In this document: in pieces, positions 41,125 to 50,112 of the stretch
Layout: each line of letters starts with the position of its first letter
How positions within the stretch are numbered: position 1 is the stretch's first letter
NCBI RefSeq assembly: GCF_900044055.2
Contig: NZ_FCOX02000005.1
Location: 202,125 to 266,124 of the forward strand
Length of the DNA stretch: 64,000 bases
Reading direction: 5' to 3'
From: Caballeronia calidae
Lineage (GTDB): Bacteria > Pseudomonadota > Gammaproteobacteria > Burkholderiales > Burkholderiaceae
Made by a program: the position numbers and the translations under genes
The notes under the pieces: generated by a model
Told to the model about the DNA's origin: nothing
The model's input: only the letters and a program-made list of their open reading frames with translations
Databases searched by the model: none

Positions 41125-42588
41125 ATGAAGAAACTTTTCGCCGACATACTTGCAGGTGTGACATTGCTGGCGCTTGCCGCGTGCGCGGTGCAGCCCGCCA
41201 CGCACGCCGATCTTCCCGCGACGGTCAACGCGACCGCGCCCGCGGACTGGAGCGTCGATGCGCCGAGACAGGCCGTCGATCCCACGGCGTGGTGGAATCA
41301 GTTCAACGACCCTGTGATGCATGAACTCGTCGCGTCGGTGCTCAATGACAACCTCGACGTTCAGGCGGCCGTCGAGCGCGTGAAGCAGGCGCAGGCGCTC
41401 ACGACGCAACGACGCGCCGCGCTCCTGCCGCAACTCGACGCGGGCGCAGGCGGATCGTACTCGCGTCAGAACACGCCGCCGCCGCTCGGCTATGTGAAGC
41501 AGGCGGGCTTCGGCCTGACGCTCAGCTGGACGCCGGACGTGTTCGGCGGCGAGCGTCTGGAGTTGCTGGCATCGCAGGCGCAGCTCGTCGGCCGTGAACA
41601 TGCGGCGGATCAGATCAGGCTCGCGCTCGCCGCCGACACGGCCGCCGCGTATGTCGATCTGCGCTGGGCGCAAGCCGAGCTGAAGATCCTGCAAGACAAC
41701 CGGGAGATTCGCGAGCGCGCGTTGAGGCTCACGCAACGCCGCCTGCAATATGGCTTGTCGACGAAGCTCGATGTCGCGCGCGCGCAGAACCAGTTGAGCG
41801 ATCTGCTGTCGCGCATCCCGCGCACGCAGGCGACGATCCAGCATCAGCTGAGCCTGATCGCGGTGTACTCGGGCCGCACGCCGGAGTCCATCGACAAGCT
41901 GATGCTCGCGAATGCGGGCACGGCGCCCGTCATTCCGGTGCCCGCGAACGGCGCGCCGCAGATGCTGCCTTCCGAAGCCTTATTGCGCCGCCCGGACGTG
42001 CTCGTTGCCTATGCGACCGTGCAGCAGCGCGCGGCGGAAGTCGGCGTCGCGCGTGCGGAGCGCTATCCGAAGTTCTCGCTGCGTTTGTCGGATGGCTTGC
42101 TGGCGTCGTCGTATCTCGGCTTGCCGACGCTCACCGACAACCTCTTTTCCGCCGCGCTCAACGCGACGAGCCCGATCTTCAACGCGGGCCGCATCACGGC
42201 GGAGATCGAGCAGAACGAGAGCAAGCTGCGCGAGTCGGAGCTGCATCTGCGTCAGACGATGCTCGAAGCGCTGAAGGATGTCGAGGATACGCGCAGCGAT
42301 CTCGTCAGCACGACCGAATCGACGGCGCGTTTGACCGATGCCCTCGCGGCATCGGATCAATCGCTCACGTTGTCGACGCAGTTGTACAAGGGCGGCGCGG
42401 CGAGCTTTCTCGATGTGCTCGACGCGCAGCAATCCTATCTGCGCGACGCCGATGCGCTCAATCAGTCGAAGCGTGAGCATGCGCTCGCGGCGGTGGCGCT
42501 TTATCGCTCGCTGGGCGGTGGATGGAGCACGGCCGGCGATGACGATGTGATCAGGACGGCCAGCAATAAAGCGGAGGCGACGAAATGA
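41125..42588 (+). CDS. OprM/NodT-family outer-membrane efflux lipoprotein
   Basis: 487 residues. Lipoprotein signal with lipobox LALAAC (Cys at about 20). Two outer efflux repeats, e.g. AVERVKQAQALTTQRRAALLPQLDAG and LLRRPDVLVAYATVQQRAAEVGVARA, form the TolC-like barrel and periplasmic tunnel. With EmrA and EmrB it completes a tripartite pump. The stop overlaps the thioesterase start by 4 bases. Confidence 0.92.
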   Translation: MKKLFADILAGVTLLALAACAVQPATHADLPATVNATAPADWSVDAPRQAVDPTAWWNQFNDPVMHELVASVLNDNLDVQAAVERVKQAQALTTQRRAALLPQLDAGAGGSYSRQNTPPPLGYVKQAGFGLTLSWTPDVFGGERLELLASQAQLVGREHAADQIRLALAADTAAAYVDLRWAQAELKILQDNREIRERALRLTQRRLQYGLSTKLDVARAQNQLSDLLSRIPRTQATIQHQLSLIAVYSGRTPESIDKLMLANAGTAPVIPVPANGAPQMLPSEALLRRPDVLVAYATVQQRAAEVGVARAERYPKFSLRLSDGLLASSYLGLPTLTDNLFSAALNATSPIFNAGRITAEIEQNESKLRESELHLRQTMLEALKDVEDTRSDLVSTTESTARLTDALAASDQSLTLSTQLYKGGAASFLDVLDAQQSYLRDADALNQSKREHALAAVALYRSLGGGWSTAGDDDVIRTASNKAEATK

Positions 42589-43034
42589 GCCTGATCGAAG
42601 AAACCGCCGCCGGACTCGACGGTCTCGCGCAACTGCGCAAGCTGATCGCGTGCGGGCGCAAGCCGGGCATACTCGTGTCGCTCGATTTCGATTTCATCGA
42701 GGTCGAAGCGGGCAGGGCGGTGTTCGCGGGCGTGCCCGGCGATCACGCGTATAACCCGATCGGCACGGTGCACGGCGGTTATGCCGCGACCTTGCTCGAT
42801 TCCGCGTGCGGATGCGCGGTGCATTCGTGCCTCACCGCGACGCAGGCGTATACGACGCTCGAACTGAAGGTCGCGTATCACAAGGCCGCCACGCGCGATT
42901 CGGGTTTGCTGAAGGCGGAAGGGCGCGTGCTGTCGATCGGACGTCGCGCCGCATTCGCCGAAGCGACGCTCAAGGATATGAGCGGGCGATTGTTCGCATC
43001 GGCGACATCGACGTTGCTCGTCATGGAGCGATAA
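42585..43034 (+). CDS. PaaI-type hotdog thioesterase
   Basis: 149 residues. The hotdog signature GTVHGGYAATLLDSACGCAVHS is clear, followed by YTTLELKVAYHKAATRD, which fits acyl-CoA thioesterases of the PaaI/4HBT class. It is fused by a 4-base overlap to the efflux operon, so it may hydrolyse an aryl- or acyl-CoA whose free acid is then exported. This link is inferred. A terminator hairpin lies just after. Confidence 0.85.
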   Translation: MSLIEETAAGLDGLAQLRKLIACGRKPGILVSLDFDFIEVEAGRAVFAGVPGDHAYNPIGTVHGGYAATLLDSACGCAVHSCLTATQAYTTLELKVAYHKAATRDSGLLKAEGRVLSIGRRAAFAEATLKDMSGRLFASATSTLLVMER

Positions 43035-43036
43035 AA

Positions 43037-43067
43037 AGCCCGGCTTCTCATCGCGAGAAGCCGGGCT
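43037..43067 (-). terminator. Terminator of the transaminase gene, shared with the thioesterase
   Basis: Perfect 13-bp stem AGCCCGGCTTCTC / GAGAAGCCGGGCT with a 5-base loop. On the minus strand it is followed by TTTTTAT, so it fits the transaminase end at 43090. It also lies just past the plus-strand stop at 43034. Confidence 0.85.
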
Positions 43068-43089
43068 GGTCGATAGTCGATAAAACCGC

Positions 43090-44418
43090 TTATTTCACGC
43101 TTTCCAGCGCCTTTCTCACCGTGCCGAAGATCTGATCGATCTGATCGTCCTCGATGATGAGCGGCGGCGAGAACGCGAGAATATCGGCGGTGTAACGCAC
43201 GAGCACGCCCGCCTCGAAGCACTTGACGAACACCTCGTACGCACGCGCGCCCGGCGCGCCTTCGCGCGGTTCGAGCTCGATGCCCGCCACGAGTCCGAGA
43301 TTGCGGATGTCCTTCACGAACGGCGCATCGCGCAGCGCGTGGACGGCGCTTTCGAACTTCTCGGCCTTCGAGGCAGCGCGCTCGAACAGCTTGTCGCGCT
43401 GATACAGATCGAGCGTCGCGATGGCCGCGGACATCGCAACCGGGTGCGCCGAGTACGTATAGCCGTGGAACAGCTCGATGGCGTTGGCCGCGCCCGCATT
43501 GACGACCGTGTCGTGCACGTTGCGGTGCGCGGCGACAGCGCCCATCGGAATGGCCGCGTTGTTGATCGCCTTGGCCATCGTGATGAGGTCGGGCGTCACG
43601 CCGAAGTACTCGCTCGCGGTCGCCTTGCCGAGACGGCCGAAACCGGTGATGACCTCATCGAAGATCAGCAGAATGCCGTACTTCGTGCAGATTTCGCGCA
43701 GCTTCTGCAGATAGCCCTTCGGCGGCACGAGCACGCCCGTGGAGCCCGCGAGCGGCTCGACGATCACGGCCGCGATCGTCGACGGATCGTGCAGCGCGAC
43801 GATGCGCTCCAGGTCCTCGGCGAGATGCTCGCCCCACGACGGCTGGCCCTTCGTGAACGCGTTGCGCGCGAGATCGTGCGTATGCGGCAGATGATCGACC
43901 GACGGCAGCAGCGCGCCCGAGAACGTCTTGCGATTCGGCGCGATGCCGCCCACCGAAATGCCGCCGAAGCCGACGCCGTGATAGCCGCGCTCACGGCCGA
44001 TCAGCCGCGTGCGCTGGCCTTCGCCGCGCGCGCGATGATAGGCGAGGGCGATCTTCAGCGCCGTATCGACCGACTCCGAACCCGAGTTCGTGAAGAAGAT
44101 GCGGTCGAGGCCTTCGGGCATCACTTCGGCAACCCTGGTCGCCGCTTCGAACGCGAGCGGATGGCCCATCTGGAAGGTCGGCGCGAAATCGAGCGTGCCG
44201 AGCGCCTTTTGCACCGCATCGACGATCTCATCGCGGCAATGGCCTGCGTTCACGCACCAGAGGCCCGCGGTCCCGTCGAGCACGTCGCGGCCATCGGTCG
44301 AGCGGTAGTACATGCCCTTCGCGCTTTCGAGCAGGCGCGGCGCGGCCTTGAACTGGCGATTGGCGGTGAACGGCATCCAGAACGACGAGAGGTCGTCGAT
44401 GACGGGGCGAGCATTCAT
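43090..44418 (-). CDS. Class III omega-amino acid/pyruvate transaminase
   Basis: 442 residues. PLP class III motifs: LWCVNAGHCRDEIVDAVQKAL, FFTNSGSESVDTALKIAL, LLIFDEVITGFGRLG and TMAKAINNAAIP, where Lys283 forms the aldimine. It is closest to beta-alanine/omega-amino acid:pyruvate aminotransferases. It could convert beta-alanine, the end product of the pyrimidine pathway in this window, to malonate semialdehyde; this is inference. It is divergent from a MocR regulator. RBS AGGAGAC is upstream. Confidence 0.88.
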   Translation of the reverse strand: MNARPVIDDLSSFWMPFTANRQFKAAPRLLESAKGMYYRSTDGRDVLDGTAGLWCVNAGHCRDEIVDAVQKALGTLDFAPTFQMGHPLAFEAATRVAEVMPEGLDRIFFTNSGSESVDTALKIALAYHRARGEGQRTRLIGRERGYHGVGFGGISVGGIAPNRKTFSGALLPSVDHLPHTHDLARNAFTKGQPSWGEHLAEDLERIVALHDPSTIAAVIVEPLAGSTGVLVPPKGYLQKLREICTKYGILLIFDEVITGFGRLGKATASEYFGVTPDLITMAKAINNAAIPMGAVAAHRNVHDTVVNAGAANAIELFHGYTYSAHPVAMSAAIATLDLYQRDKLFERAASKAEKFESAVHALRDAPFVKDIRNLGLVAGIELEPREGAPGARAYEVFVKCFEAGVLVRYTADILAFSPPLIIEDDQIDQIFGTVRKALESVK

Positions 44419-44476
44419 AACGGGTCTCCTGAAGAAGTACGGCCACTGTATTCCTGCGCAAATTTGCACGGCATAG

Positions 44477-44527
44477 ACAGTTGCTTCACTGCGCTGCTAA
44501 CTGTGCTGGCAAAATGCTGCAAACTGT
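44477..44527. promoter_or_regulatory. Repeats in the transaminase/MocR spacer
   Basis: AACTGT occurs at 44499-44504 and 44522-44527 in direct orientation, each followed by two bases and TGG. An inverted copy (ACAGTT) lies at 44477-44482. MocR regulators often bind such direct plus inverted repeat sets between themselves and the target gene. Confidence 0.45.
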
Positions 44528-44565
44528 ATTGGCTCGCGCGCGTGTGCCGCGCTATTCTCGAATCC

Positions 44566-45993
44566 ATGATCGAATTCAAGCTGGAGCGCGGCTCGCGTCA
44601 GGCGCCGACGCTCGTCGAACAACTGGTGCGCGCGTTCGCCACGGCGATCGAGGAGCAGACGCTGCGCGCCGGCGCGCTGTTGCCGTCGGTGCGGCGGCTC
44701 GCCGAGGCCGAGCGCCTCAGCACATTCACGGTGACGGAAGCGTACGGCAGGCTCGTGTCGATGGGACTCGTCACCGCGCGGCGCGGCTCCGGCTATCGCG
44801 TGGCGGTGCGCGGGCGCAGCGAGCGTGTGCGCGAAGTCGAATTGCAGCCGGTTTGGCAGCCGCCGAGCCTCACCGCGACCTGGCTGCTTTCCGACGTCTT
44901 CGCCGATCATTCCGTGCCGATCAAATCCGGCTGCGGCTGGCTGCCGAACGAATGGGTCAACGAAAGCGGCCTGCAGCATGCGCTGCGCGCGGTGAGTCGC
45001 GTGCCGGCGGCGCGCATCGCGGATTACGGACATCCGTACGGTTTCGCGCCCTTGCGCGAGCGGATCGCGGAGCAACTGGATCATCACGGCCTGCCGGTCG
45101 ATGCATCGTCGAACGTGCTGCTGACCGCGGGCGCGACGCAAGCGCTCGATCTCATCGTGCGTACGCTATTGCGTCCGGGCGATGCCGTGGTCGTCGAAGA
45201 TCCCGGCTACTGCAATCTGCTGCAGATTCTGCGGCTCGCCGGCCTTCAGGTGCATGGCGTGCCGCGCACCGTCGCGGGCATCGATACGGACGTGTTCGAG
45301 CGCATCGTGATCGAGCATCGGCCGAAAGCTGTCTTCCTCAACACGACTTTGCAGAATCCGACCGGCGCGACCTTCGGCATGGCGGCGGCGTTTCGTCTGA
45401 TGCAGATCGCGGAGCGTCACGGCCTGTGGGTCGTCGAAGACGATGTGAACCGCGAGCTCGCACCGCCCGGCGCGCCCTTGCTCGCGTCGATGGAAGGGCT
45501 GAATCGCGTGTTGTATGTCGGCGGCTTCGCGAAGACGATCACGCCCGCGTTGCGCTGCGGCTATGTCGTCGCCGAACGCGACGTGTTGCGCGAGCTGGCG
45601 CGCACGAAGATGGCCGTGGGCCTCACGTCATCGGAAGCGACGGAGCGCATCGTCGAGAAAGTGCTCACCGAAGGGCGCTATGTGCGGCATGTGGAATATG
45701 TCGTCGAGAAGCTGAAGGATGCGCATGCGCTCGTCGAAGAACGCATGGACGCGTTGGGCATCGACTTGTTTCGACGCCCGCGCGCGGGCCTGTTCGTGTG
45801 GGCCGCGTTGCCGATCGATCCGGCTGAGGGAAGCGCCGTTGCCACGCGCGCATTGCAACACGGCATATGGCTCGCGCCGGGTTCTTATTTTCGTCCGGAT
45901 GACGCGGAAAGCGCGTGCTTTCGATTCAACGTCCCTTATTCAGTGGACGATGCGCTTTGGACTTTTCTGCAAAGAACGATTAAAGATCTTTAA
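44566..45993 (+). CDS. MocR-family regulator (GntR HTH + aminotransferase fold)
   Basis: 475 residues. GntR HTH at about 15-80 (LRAGALLPSVRRLAEAERLSTFTVTEAYGRL), then a fold-type I aminotransferase domain with the PLP lysine Lys323 in VGGFAKTITPALRCG. Members are usually activators or repressors that sense amino acids via PLP. Divergent from the omega-transaminase, its expected target. The start is the ATG at 44566; upstream frame continues across the transaminase gene as an antisense shadow and is not used. Confidence 0.9.
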   Translation: MIEFKLERGSRQAPTLVEQLVRAFATAIEEQTLRAGALLPSVRRLAEAERLSTFTVTEAYGRLVSMGLVTARRGSGYRVAVRGRSERVREVELQPVWQPPSLTATWLLSDVFADHSVPIKSGCGWLPNEWVNESGLQHALRAVSRVPAARIADYGHPYGFAPLRERIAEQLDHHGLPVDASSNVLLTAGATQALDLIVRTLLRPGDAVVVEDPGYCNLLQILRLAGLQVHGVPRTVAGIDTDVFERIVIEHRPKAVFLNTTLQNPTGATFGMAAAFRLMQIAERHGLWVVEDDVNRELAPPGAPLLASMEGLNRVLYVGGFAKTITPALRCGYVVAERDVLRELARTKMAVGLTSSEATERIVEKVLTEGRYVRHVEYVVEKLKDAHALVEERMDALGIDLFRRPRAGLFVWAALPIDPAEGSAVATRALQHGIWLAPGSYFRPDDAESACFRFNVPYSVDDALWTFLQRTIKDL

Positions 45994-45994
45994 A

Positions 45995-46027
45995 GCGGAC
46001 ACGGCGCATCGAAAGCGCCGTGTCCGC
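45995..46027. terminator. Terminator hairpin after MocR gene
   Basis: GCGGACACGGCGC / GCGCCGTGTCCGC form a 13-bp perfect stem with a 7-base loop. It lies between two convergent genes and can end both, although no T-tract follows. Confidence 0.7.
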
Positions 46028-46036
46028 CATGCATTG

Positions 46037-46297
46037 CTATTGCGCGACCTGAGAAGAAGCAGATGCCGAAACCTGTCCGCGATGAATCTGCGCGGTGCGT
46101 TCCGTATTTCCGAAATCACTGCGTCCTTGCGCGGCTTCTTCCGCCGCGAAGGTTTGCGCGCTGACGCCATGTTGCGAAGCAGGCGCGCCGACATCGGGCC
46201 GATAATGCGGCGCGGGACCATAGCCGCTCGCAAAAGCCGAAGCGGCGAAGAGAGAACTCAATGCAATGGCAAAGCTCACTACGAGTCGCTTGTTCAC
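46037..46297 (-). CDS. Small exported hypothetical protein
   Basis: 86 residues from a GTG start with GGAGC 6 bases upstream. A signal peptide is clear (VVSFAIALSSLFAASAFAS). The mature part is polar and rich in Gln/Ala (QHGVSAQTFAAEEAAQ). It resembles other small betaproteobacterial exported proteins but has no DUF4148 motif. Function unknown. An in-frame extension upstream to 46477 is unlikely because the signal peptide would be internal. Confidence 0.6.
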   Translation of the reverse strand: MNKRLVVSFAIALSSLFAASAFASGYGPAPHYRPDVGAPASQHGVSAQTFAAEEAAQGRSDFGNTERTAQIHRGQVSASASSQVAQ

Positions 46298-46532
46298 GAG
46301 AATGCTCCAACGAAATAAATGAGGAGAGGCAGTTGTCCGGCATGCAGCAACCGCAATCGGAGAAGCGAGTCGTTCGATAAGAAGATAAGAAACGCCCCCG
46401 ACATGAGAACGCAGTGTAGAAGCCCTTCGCCGATTTTTAATCGCGCGAGAAGCCAATTGAGTTTTCGCCGATCTCAAACAATGGGATAGCGCCGCGCGTA
46501 TTCACGCGGCGTTTCACGAATCGCTCGCGCTG

Positions 46533-46808
46533 TTACGCGACGGCCTCGGCTTGCGACCGCTTTGCACGCGTCGCCGCGAGATGTGCCTGCAAATGCTCGC
46601 AGACGTCTTTTCTACGCACGGGATTGAGCGGATCGCATAGACGAATCGTGAGCGTGGACGTCGTCGCGTGCAGCATCGGCGGATCGTCCGCGTCGGGCTC
46701 GGGCGCTTCCCACAGCACGACGGTGAAGGTGCCGTCGGAAACCTGGACGACCTGATAGCGCGCGAGATCGATCTTCGTTAGTTCATGAGGTTCGATCGAA
46801 TGATGCAT
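46533..46808 (-). CDS. Hypothetical protein
   Basis: 91 residues starting MHHSIEPHEL, with GAGGA upstream. Acidic in the middle (EAPEPDADDPP) and basic at the C-terminus. No signal peptide or membrane helix. I do not recognise the family. It follows the H-NS-like gene by 79 bases on the same strand. A longer upstream in-frame extension exists but has no ribosome site. Confidence 0.55.
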   Translation of the reverse strand: MHHSIEPHELTKIDLARYQVVQVSDGTFTVVLWEAPEPDADDPPMLHATTSTLTIRLCDPLNPVRRKDVCEHLQAHLAATRAKRSQAEAVA

Positions 46809-46887
46809 GATGTCCTCGACATACTCGGCATGTGCATCAACATTCACGCAAACACCGTGCCGAGGTCGAGTTGCGTTGCGTTGCGCA

Positions 46888-47538
46888 TCATGCGGATGCG
46901 CTGTCGCTCGCAGGCATGGGCTGCGTGCTCGTCGTCTCCGGTTCGGAAGGGGCGTCGGCCATCGGGTTCGGCGCGGCTTCCTCGATTTGCCTGCGTGGCG
47001 CACTGCGCTTCGTAGCCGGCCTTGTCGCGCTCGTTTTTTTCACGGCGGGCGCCGCTGCCTTCTTCTTCGCTTCGGGGGCGCGCGCCTTGGTTTTTTTCAC
47101 TGCAGCCGCAGAGGCAGTCGCCTTCTTGACCGCGGCCTTCCTGGCCGCCGTCTTCGGCTCGACCGAGCTTTCGGCGCTCTCCGCATCGATCAGAAACTTG
47201 CTGCGGTCCTTCACGTTCGCGATCCACGCGGGCGGGCGCGCCCAGCCGCTCCACGTTTCGCCCGTCTTCGGATTGCGGTACTTCGCGGGCAGCTTGCCCT
47301 TCTTCGCGAGCTTCGTCATCGCTTCGTGACGGCCCGCCGGGGCGGGATAAGCGACGTGCGGCTTCGCGGCGCGCCCGGCCTTGTTGCCGTGGCGGTCGAT
47401 ATCCGCGGTGGTGAGGCCGTGCCGTTCCATCATCGCGCGGATATCGTCGAGCACGGCTTGCGCGCGCGCTGCGATCAGCCGCTCGGTCTGCGCCTGCAGT
47501 TTCTTCAATCTGGCTTGTATTTGCTTGAGTGTCGCCAT
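46888..47538 (-). CDS. H-NS-family DNA-binding protein with histone-like tail
   Basis: 216 residues. The N-terminus is an H-NS-type oligomerising helix (LKQIQARLKKLQAQTERLIAARAQAV). The conserved core YRNPKTGETWSGWARPPAWI at about 88-107 is the H-NS C-terminal DNA-binding region. It is followed by a long Ala/Lys/Pro tail (KKATASAAAVKKTKARAPEA) resembling eukaryotic H1, then an acidic end. Such tails occur in betaproteobacterial H-NS paralogues. It likely silences AT-rich DNA. Confidence 0.88.
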   Translation of the reverse strand: MATLKQIQARLKKLQAQTERLIAARAQAVLDDIRAMMERHGLTTADIDRHGNKAGRAAKPHVAYPAPAGRHEAMTKLAKKGKLPAKYRNPKTGETWSGWARPPAWIANVKDRSKFLIDAESAESSVEPKTAARKAAVKKATASAAAVKKTKARAPEAKKKAAAPAVKKTSATRPATKRSAPRRQIEEAAPNPMADAPSEPETTSTQPMPASDSASA

Positions 47539-47580
47539 GGCTGTCTCCTCTCGGATCGATGCCGCGTCTTCGTGAAGGCG

Positions 47581-49119
47581 CTAACCCGCGCCCATTCTCG
47601 TTTCGTCGACGAACTTCTCCGTCGCATCGTCGATGCGGCGCGACTTGCGTCCGGCAGGCCCGTGCACATAGACGGCCTTGACGTCCGCGGATGCGTCGGG
47701 CGCGGGCGGCGGTGTCATCGCATAACGAAGCTCGCGCGCGTGATCGGCCAGTTGCAGGCGCGGGTCGAACACGGAATCGAAGCGCCACAGCATGCGGATG
47801 AAATTCGTCTGCCCATGCATCAGCAAATGCATGGCCCGGCCCGCCGCGCCGCGCAATGCGGCCCAGCCCATGTGCTTTCGATTGAGCACTTGCTGCGTGC
47901 GCACGAGCTCCGCATAGAACTCGGGCAGCGGCAGGCGCGTGGGCAGCACCGCGTGCTGAATGTCGTAGAGGCGGTAATCGAGACTCGTGAGACGCCGCTG
48001 TTCGCGCAGCCAGATTTCCGTGCCGGGATAGGGCGTATTCACGCTGATATTCACGATCTCCGGAATCTCCAGGCACCATTGGCGCACGGTCTCGAAGCGC
48101 GCGCGGTCCCACTCGGGATCGGCGATGAGATTGATCGCGACGGTGATGCCGAGCGAGCGCGCGAACGCCAGCGCCTCGAAGTTCTTGTCGATCGTGATGC
48201 GCTTGCGAAATGCTTTCAGTCCTTCCGCATCGATCGCTTCCATGCCGATGAACATGTACTGCAAGCCGAGCGTGCGCCAGAAACGGAACACGTCCTTGTT
48301 GCGCAGGAGCACGTCGCCGCGCGTTTCGAGGTAATACTGCTTGCGGATGCCGCGCCGCTCGATCGCGCGGCCGATCTCCATGCCGTGCTCCGCATGCACG
48401 AACGCGACGTCATCGACGATGAACACGCCCGGCTCGCGGATCGACGCCAGCTCGTTCGCGATGACTTCCGGGCTGCGCGAGCGGTAGCTGCGGCCATAGA
48501 ACGTCCATGCACTGCAGAACGTGCAGTCCCACGGGCAGCCGCGTGCGAATTCGATCGACGCACACGGGTCCAGCGTGCCGATGAAATATTTGCGGCGATG
48601 CCGCAGCAGATCGCGCGCGGGAAGGATATCGTCGAGGCTTTCGACGAAATGCGGCGGCGGTCCCGAGCCGTCGCTCGTCACCGCGCCCGGAACGGCGAGC
48701 AGATCGCTTTTCGTCGCAACGGCATGCAGCAGCGCGTTCACCGATGCCTCGCCTTCGCCCTTCAGCACGCAATCGATCGCGCCTTCCGCGTGACGCAGCA
48801 TGTCGTTCGCGGTGAACGATACGCTGTGTCCGCCGACGAAGATGAAGCATTGCGGCAAGCGCGTCTTCACCGCCTTGGCGAGGTCGATGATTTCGGGAAT
48901 GTTGGCAAGATAGTTGCCGGAGAAGCAGAGCGCGTCGGGGCGCCATGTGCGCACGAGCCGGTGAAGGTCGCGGTGGGTTTCGACTTGCAGATCGATGAGG
49001 CGGACATCGTGACCGGCCTGACGCACGGCTGCCGCCACGGTTTCGAGCCCGAGCGGCTCGAGTCGGAGGAATACGCGGGTGTACATCAGGCCACTGGGAT
49101 GAACGGCGAGCACCTTCAT
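47581..49119 (-). CDS. hpnR: Radical SAM/B12 protein, probable hopanoid C-3 methylase
   Basis: 512 residues. N-terminal cobalamin-binding region (residues 1-140: LIDLQ, GGHSVSF, CVLKGEGE), then radical SAM with Cys195-x3-Cys199-x2-Cys202 in FARGCPWDCTFCSAW. The start MKVLAVHPSGLMYTRVFLRLEPLGLE and the total length match HpnR as I recall it. HpnR methylates C-3 of hopanoids using SAM and B12. No other hopanoid gene is in the window, so the assignment rests on sequence alone. Other class B radical SAM methylases are the alternative. Confidence 0.75.
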   Translation of the reverse strand: MKVLAVHPSGLMYTRVFLRLEPLGLETVAAAVRQAGHDVRLIDLQVETHRDLHRLVRTWRPDALCFSGNYLANIPEIIDLAKAVKTRLPQCFIFVGGHSVSFTANDMLRHAEGAIDCVLKGEGEASVNALLHAVATKSDLLAVPGAVTSDGSGPPPHFVESLDDILPARDLLRHRRKYFIGTLDPCASIEFARGCPWDCTFCSAWTFYGRSYRSRSPEVIANELASIREPGVFIVDDVAFVHAEHGMEIGRAIERRGIRKQYYLETRGDVLLRNKDVFRFWRTLGLQYMFIGMEAIDAEGLKAFRKRITIDKNFEALAFARSLGITVAINLIADPEWDRARFETVRQWCLEIPEIVNISVNTPYPGTEIWLREQRRLTSLDYRLYDIQHAVLPTRLPLPEFYAELVRTQQVLNRKHMGWAALRGAAGRAMHLLMHGQTNFIRMLWRFDSVFDPRLQLADHARELRYAMTPPPAPDASADVKAVYVHGPAGRKSRRIDDATEKFVDETRMGAG

Positions 49120-49316
49120 GGACTCTCCTCGCGAGAAAGAATCACATCGTGCGGATCAAATCTCCATTCGTGCGCGGCCTCTTCTGAAGCAGGGCCGTTG
49201 TCCTGACGGGGCCTTCGGCGCAAGGGAATGCCGAGGCCATGTTCATTCTACTGTCGGCTCGGGCGCGCTGCCCGATTGCGTGCCGAAACGTCCCGATGAA
49301 CCGATGCGCCGATGGG

Positions 49317-50105
49317 CTATCCGCGCGTCGCGACGAACGCCGCCGTTTCGTAAGGCACGGTTACTTCATGCTTGCCGCTCAGCTCCGGCTCTGCATCGAT
49401 CAGCGCGAGCACAGCCGCATCGATGCCGTCGCGCGCTGCGTCGGGCAATGAAGCGATGAAGCTCGTCGAGCGCACGCGATGCACGATGACGTCTTCCGGC
49501 GAGCCCGTATGGCCGAACGAGAAATGCGTTTCGACGAGCGGGCCGAAGCCTTCATGCGCAAACGCGTTGCGCCAGGCGCCGTTGTAATAGCGCGGCGTAT
49601 CGCCTTCGTACCGGTTGACGATTGCGTCGAGCTTCGCGACCCACGGCACGCGCGCATCGCGCAGATTCCACACGAGGCCGAGCTTGCCGCCCGGCTTCAG
49701 CACGCGATGAATCTCGTCGAGCGCCGCGCGATTGGCGAACCAGTGAAACGACTGCGCGCACACGACGGCATCGACCGATGCATCGGCGAGCGGCATCGAT
49801 TGCGCCGTGCCCGCGAGCGCCTGAACCTCGGGCAGCGCGGCGGCGAGCTTCGCGCGCATGGAGTCGACCGGCTCGATCGCGATGACGCGCGCGCCCGTTT
49901 GCACGAGGCGCGGTGTGAACTTGCCGGTGCCCGCGCCGAGATCGACGACGCTCGCACCGGGTCCGAGCCCGAGCGCATCGACGAGCCAGCCCGCGAGTTC
50001 AGGCGGATAGTCCGGCCGCCCGCGCACGTAGCTGTCCGCGTTGGCCGTATAGCCTTCGGCGGCTGCGCGGTGCACATTGGATGGGTTGTGCGCGGGCTGG
50101 GTCAT
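49317..50105 (-). CDS. Class I SAM-dependent methyltransferase
   Basis: 262 residues. Motif I VVDLGAGTGKFTPRL, motif II region VIAIEP, and post-motif PDASVDAVVCAQSFHWFA-like segment (seen as ADASVDAVVCAQSFHWF) with the LKPGGKLGLVW motif. It belongs to the UbiE/COQ5-like group of small-molecule methyltransferases. The substrate is unknown. It lies 7 bases downstream of the amino-acid binding protein gene and may be cotranscribed. Confidence 0.85.
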   Translation of the reverse strand: MTQPAHNPSNVHRAAAEGYTANADSYVRGRPDYPPELAGWLVDALGLGPGASVVDLGAGTGKFTPRLVQTGARVIAIEPVDSMRAKLAAALPEVQALAGTAQSMPLADASVDAVVCAQSFHWFANRAALDEIHRVLKPGGKLGLVWNLRDARVPWVAKLDAIVNRYEGDTPRYYNGAWRNAFAHEGFGPLVETHFSFGHTGSPEDVIVHRVRSTSFIASLPDAARDGIDAAVLALIDAEPELSGKHEVTVPYETAAFVATRG

Positions 50106-50112
50106 GAGTGGA

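Noticed and set aside
39484..41844. Long minus-strand frame across emrB and the outer-membrane gene
   Set aside because: Its product is mostly Arg/His/Glu repeats with no family match, antisense to clear transporter genes.
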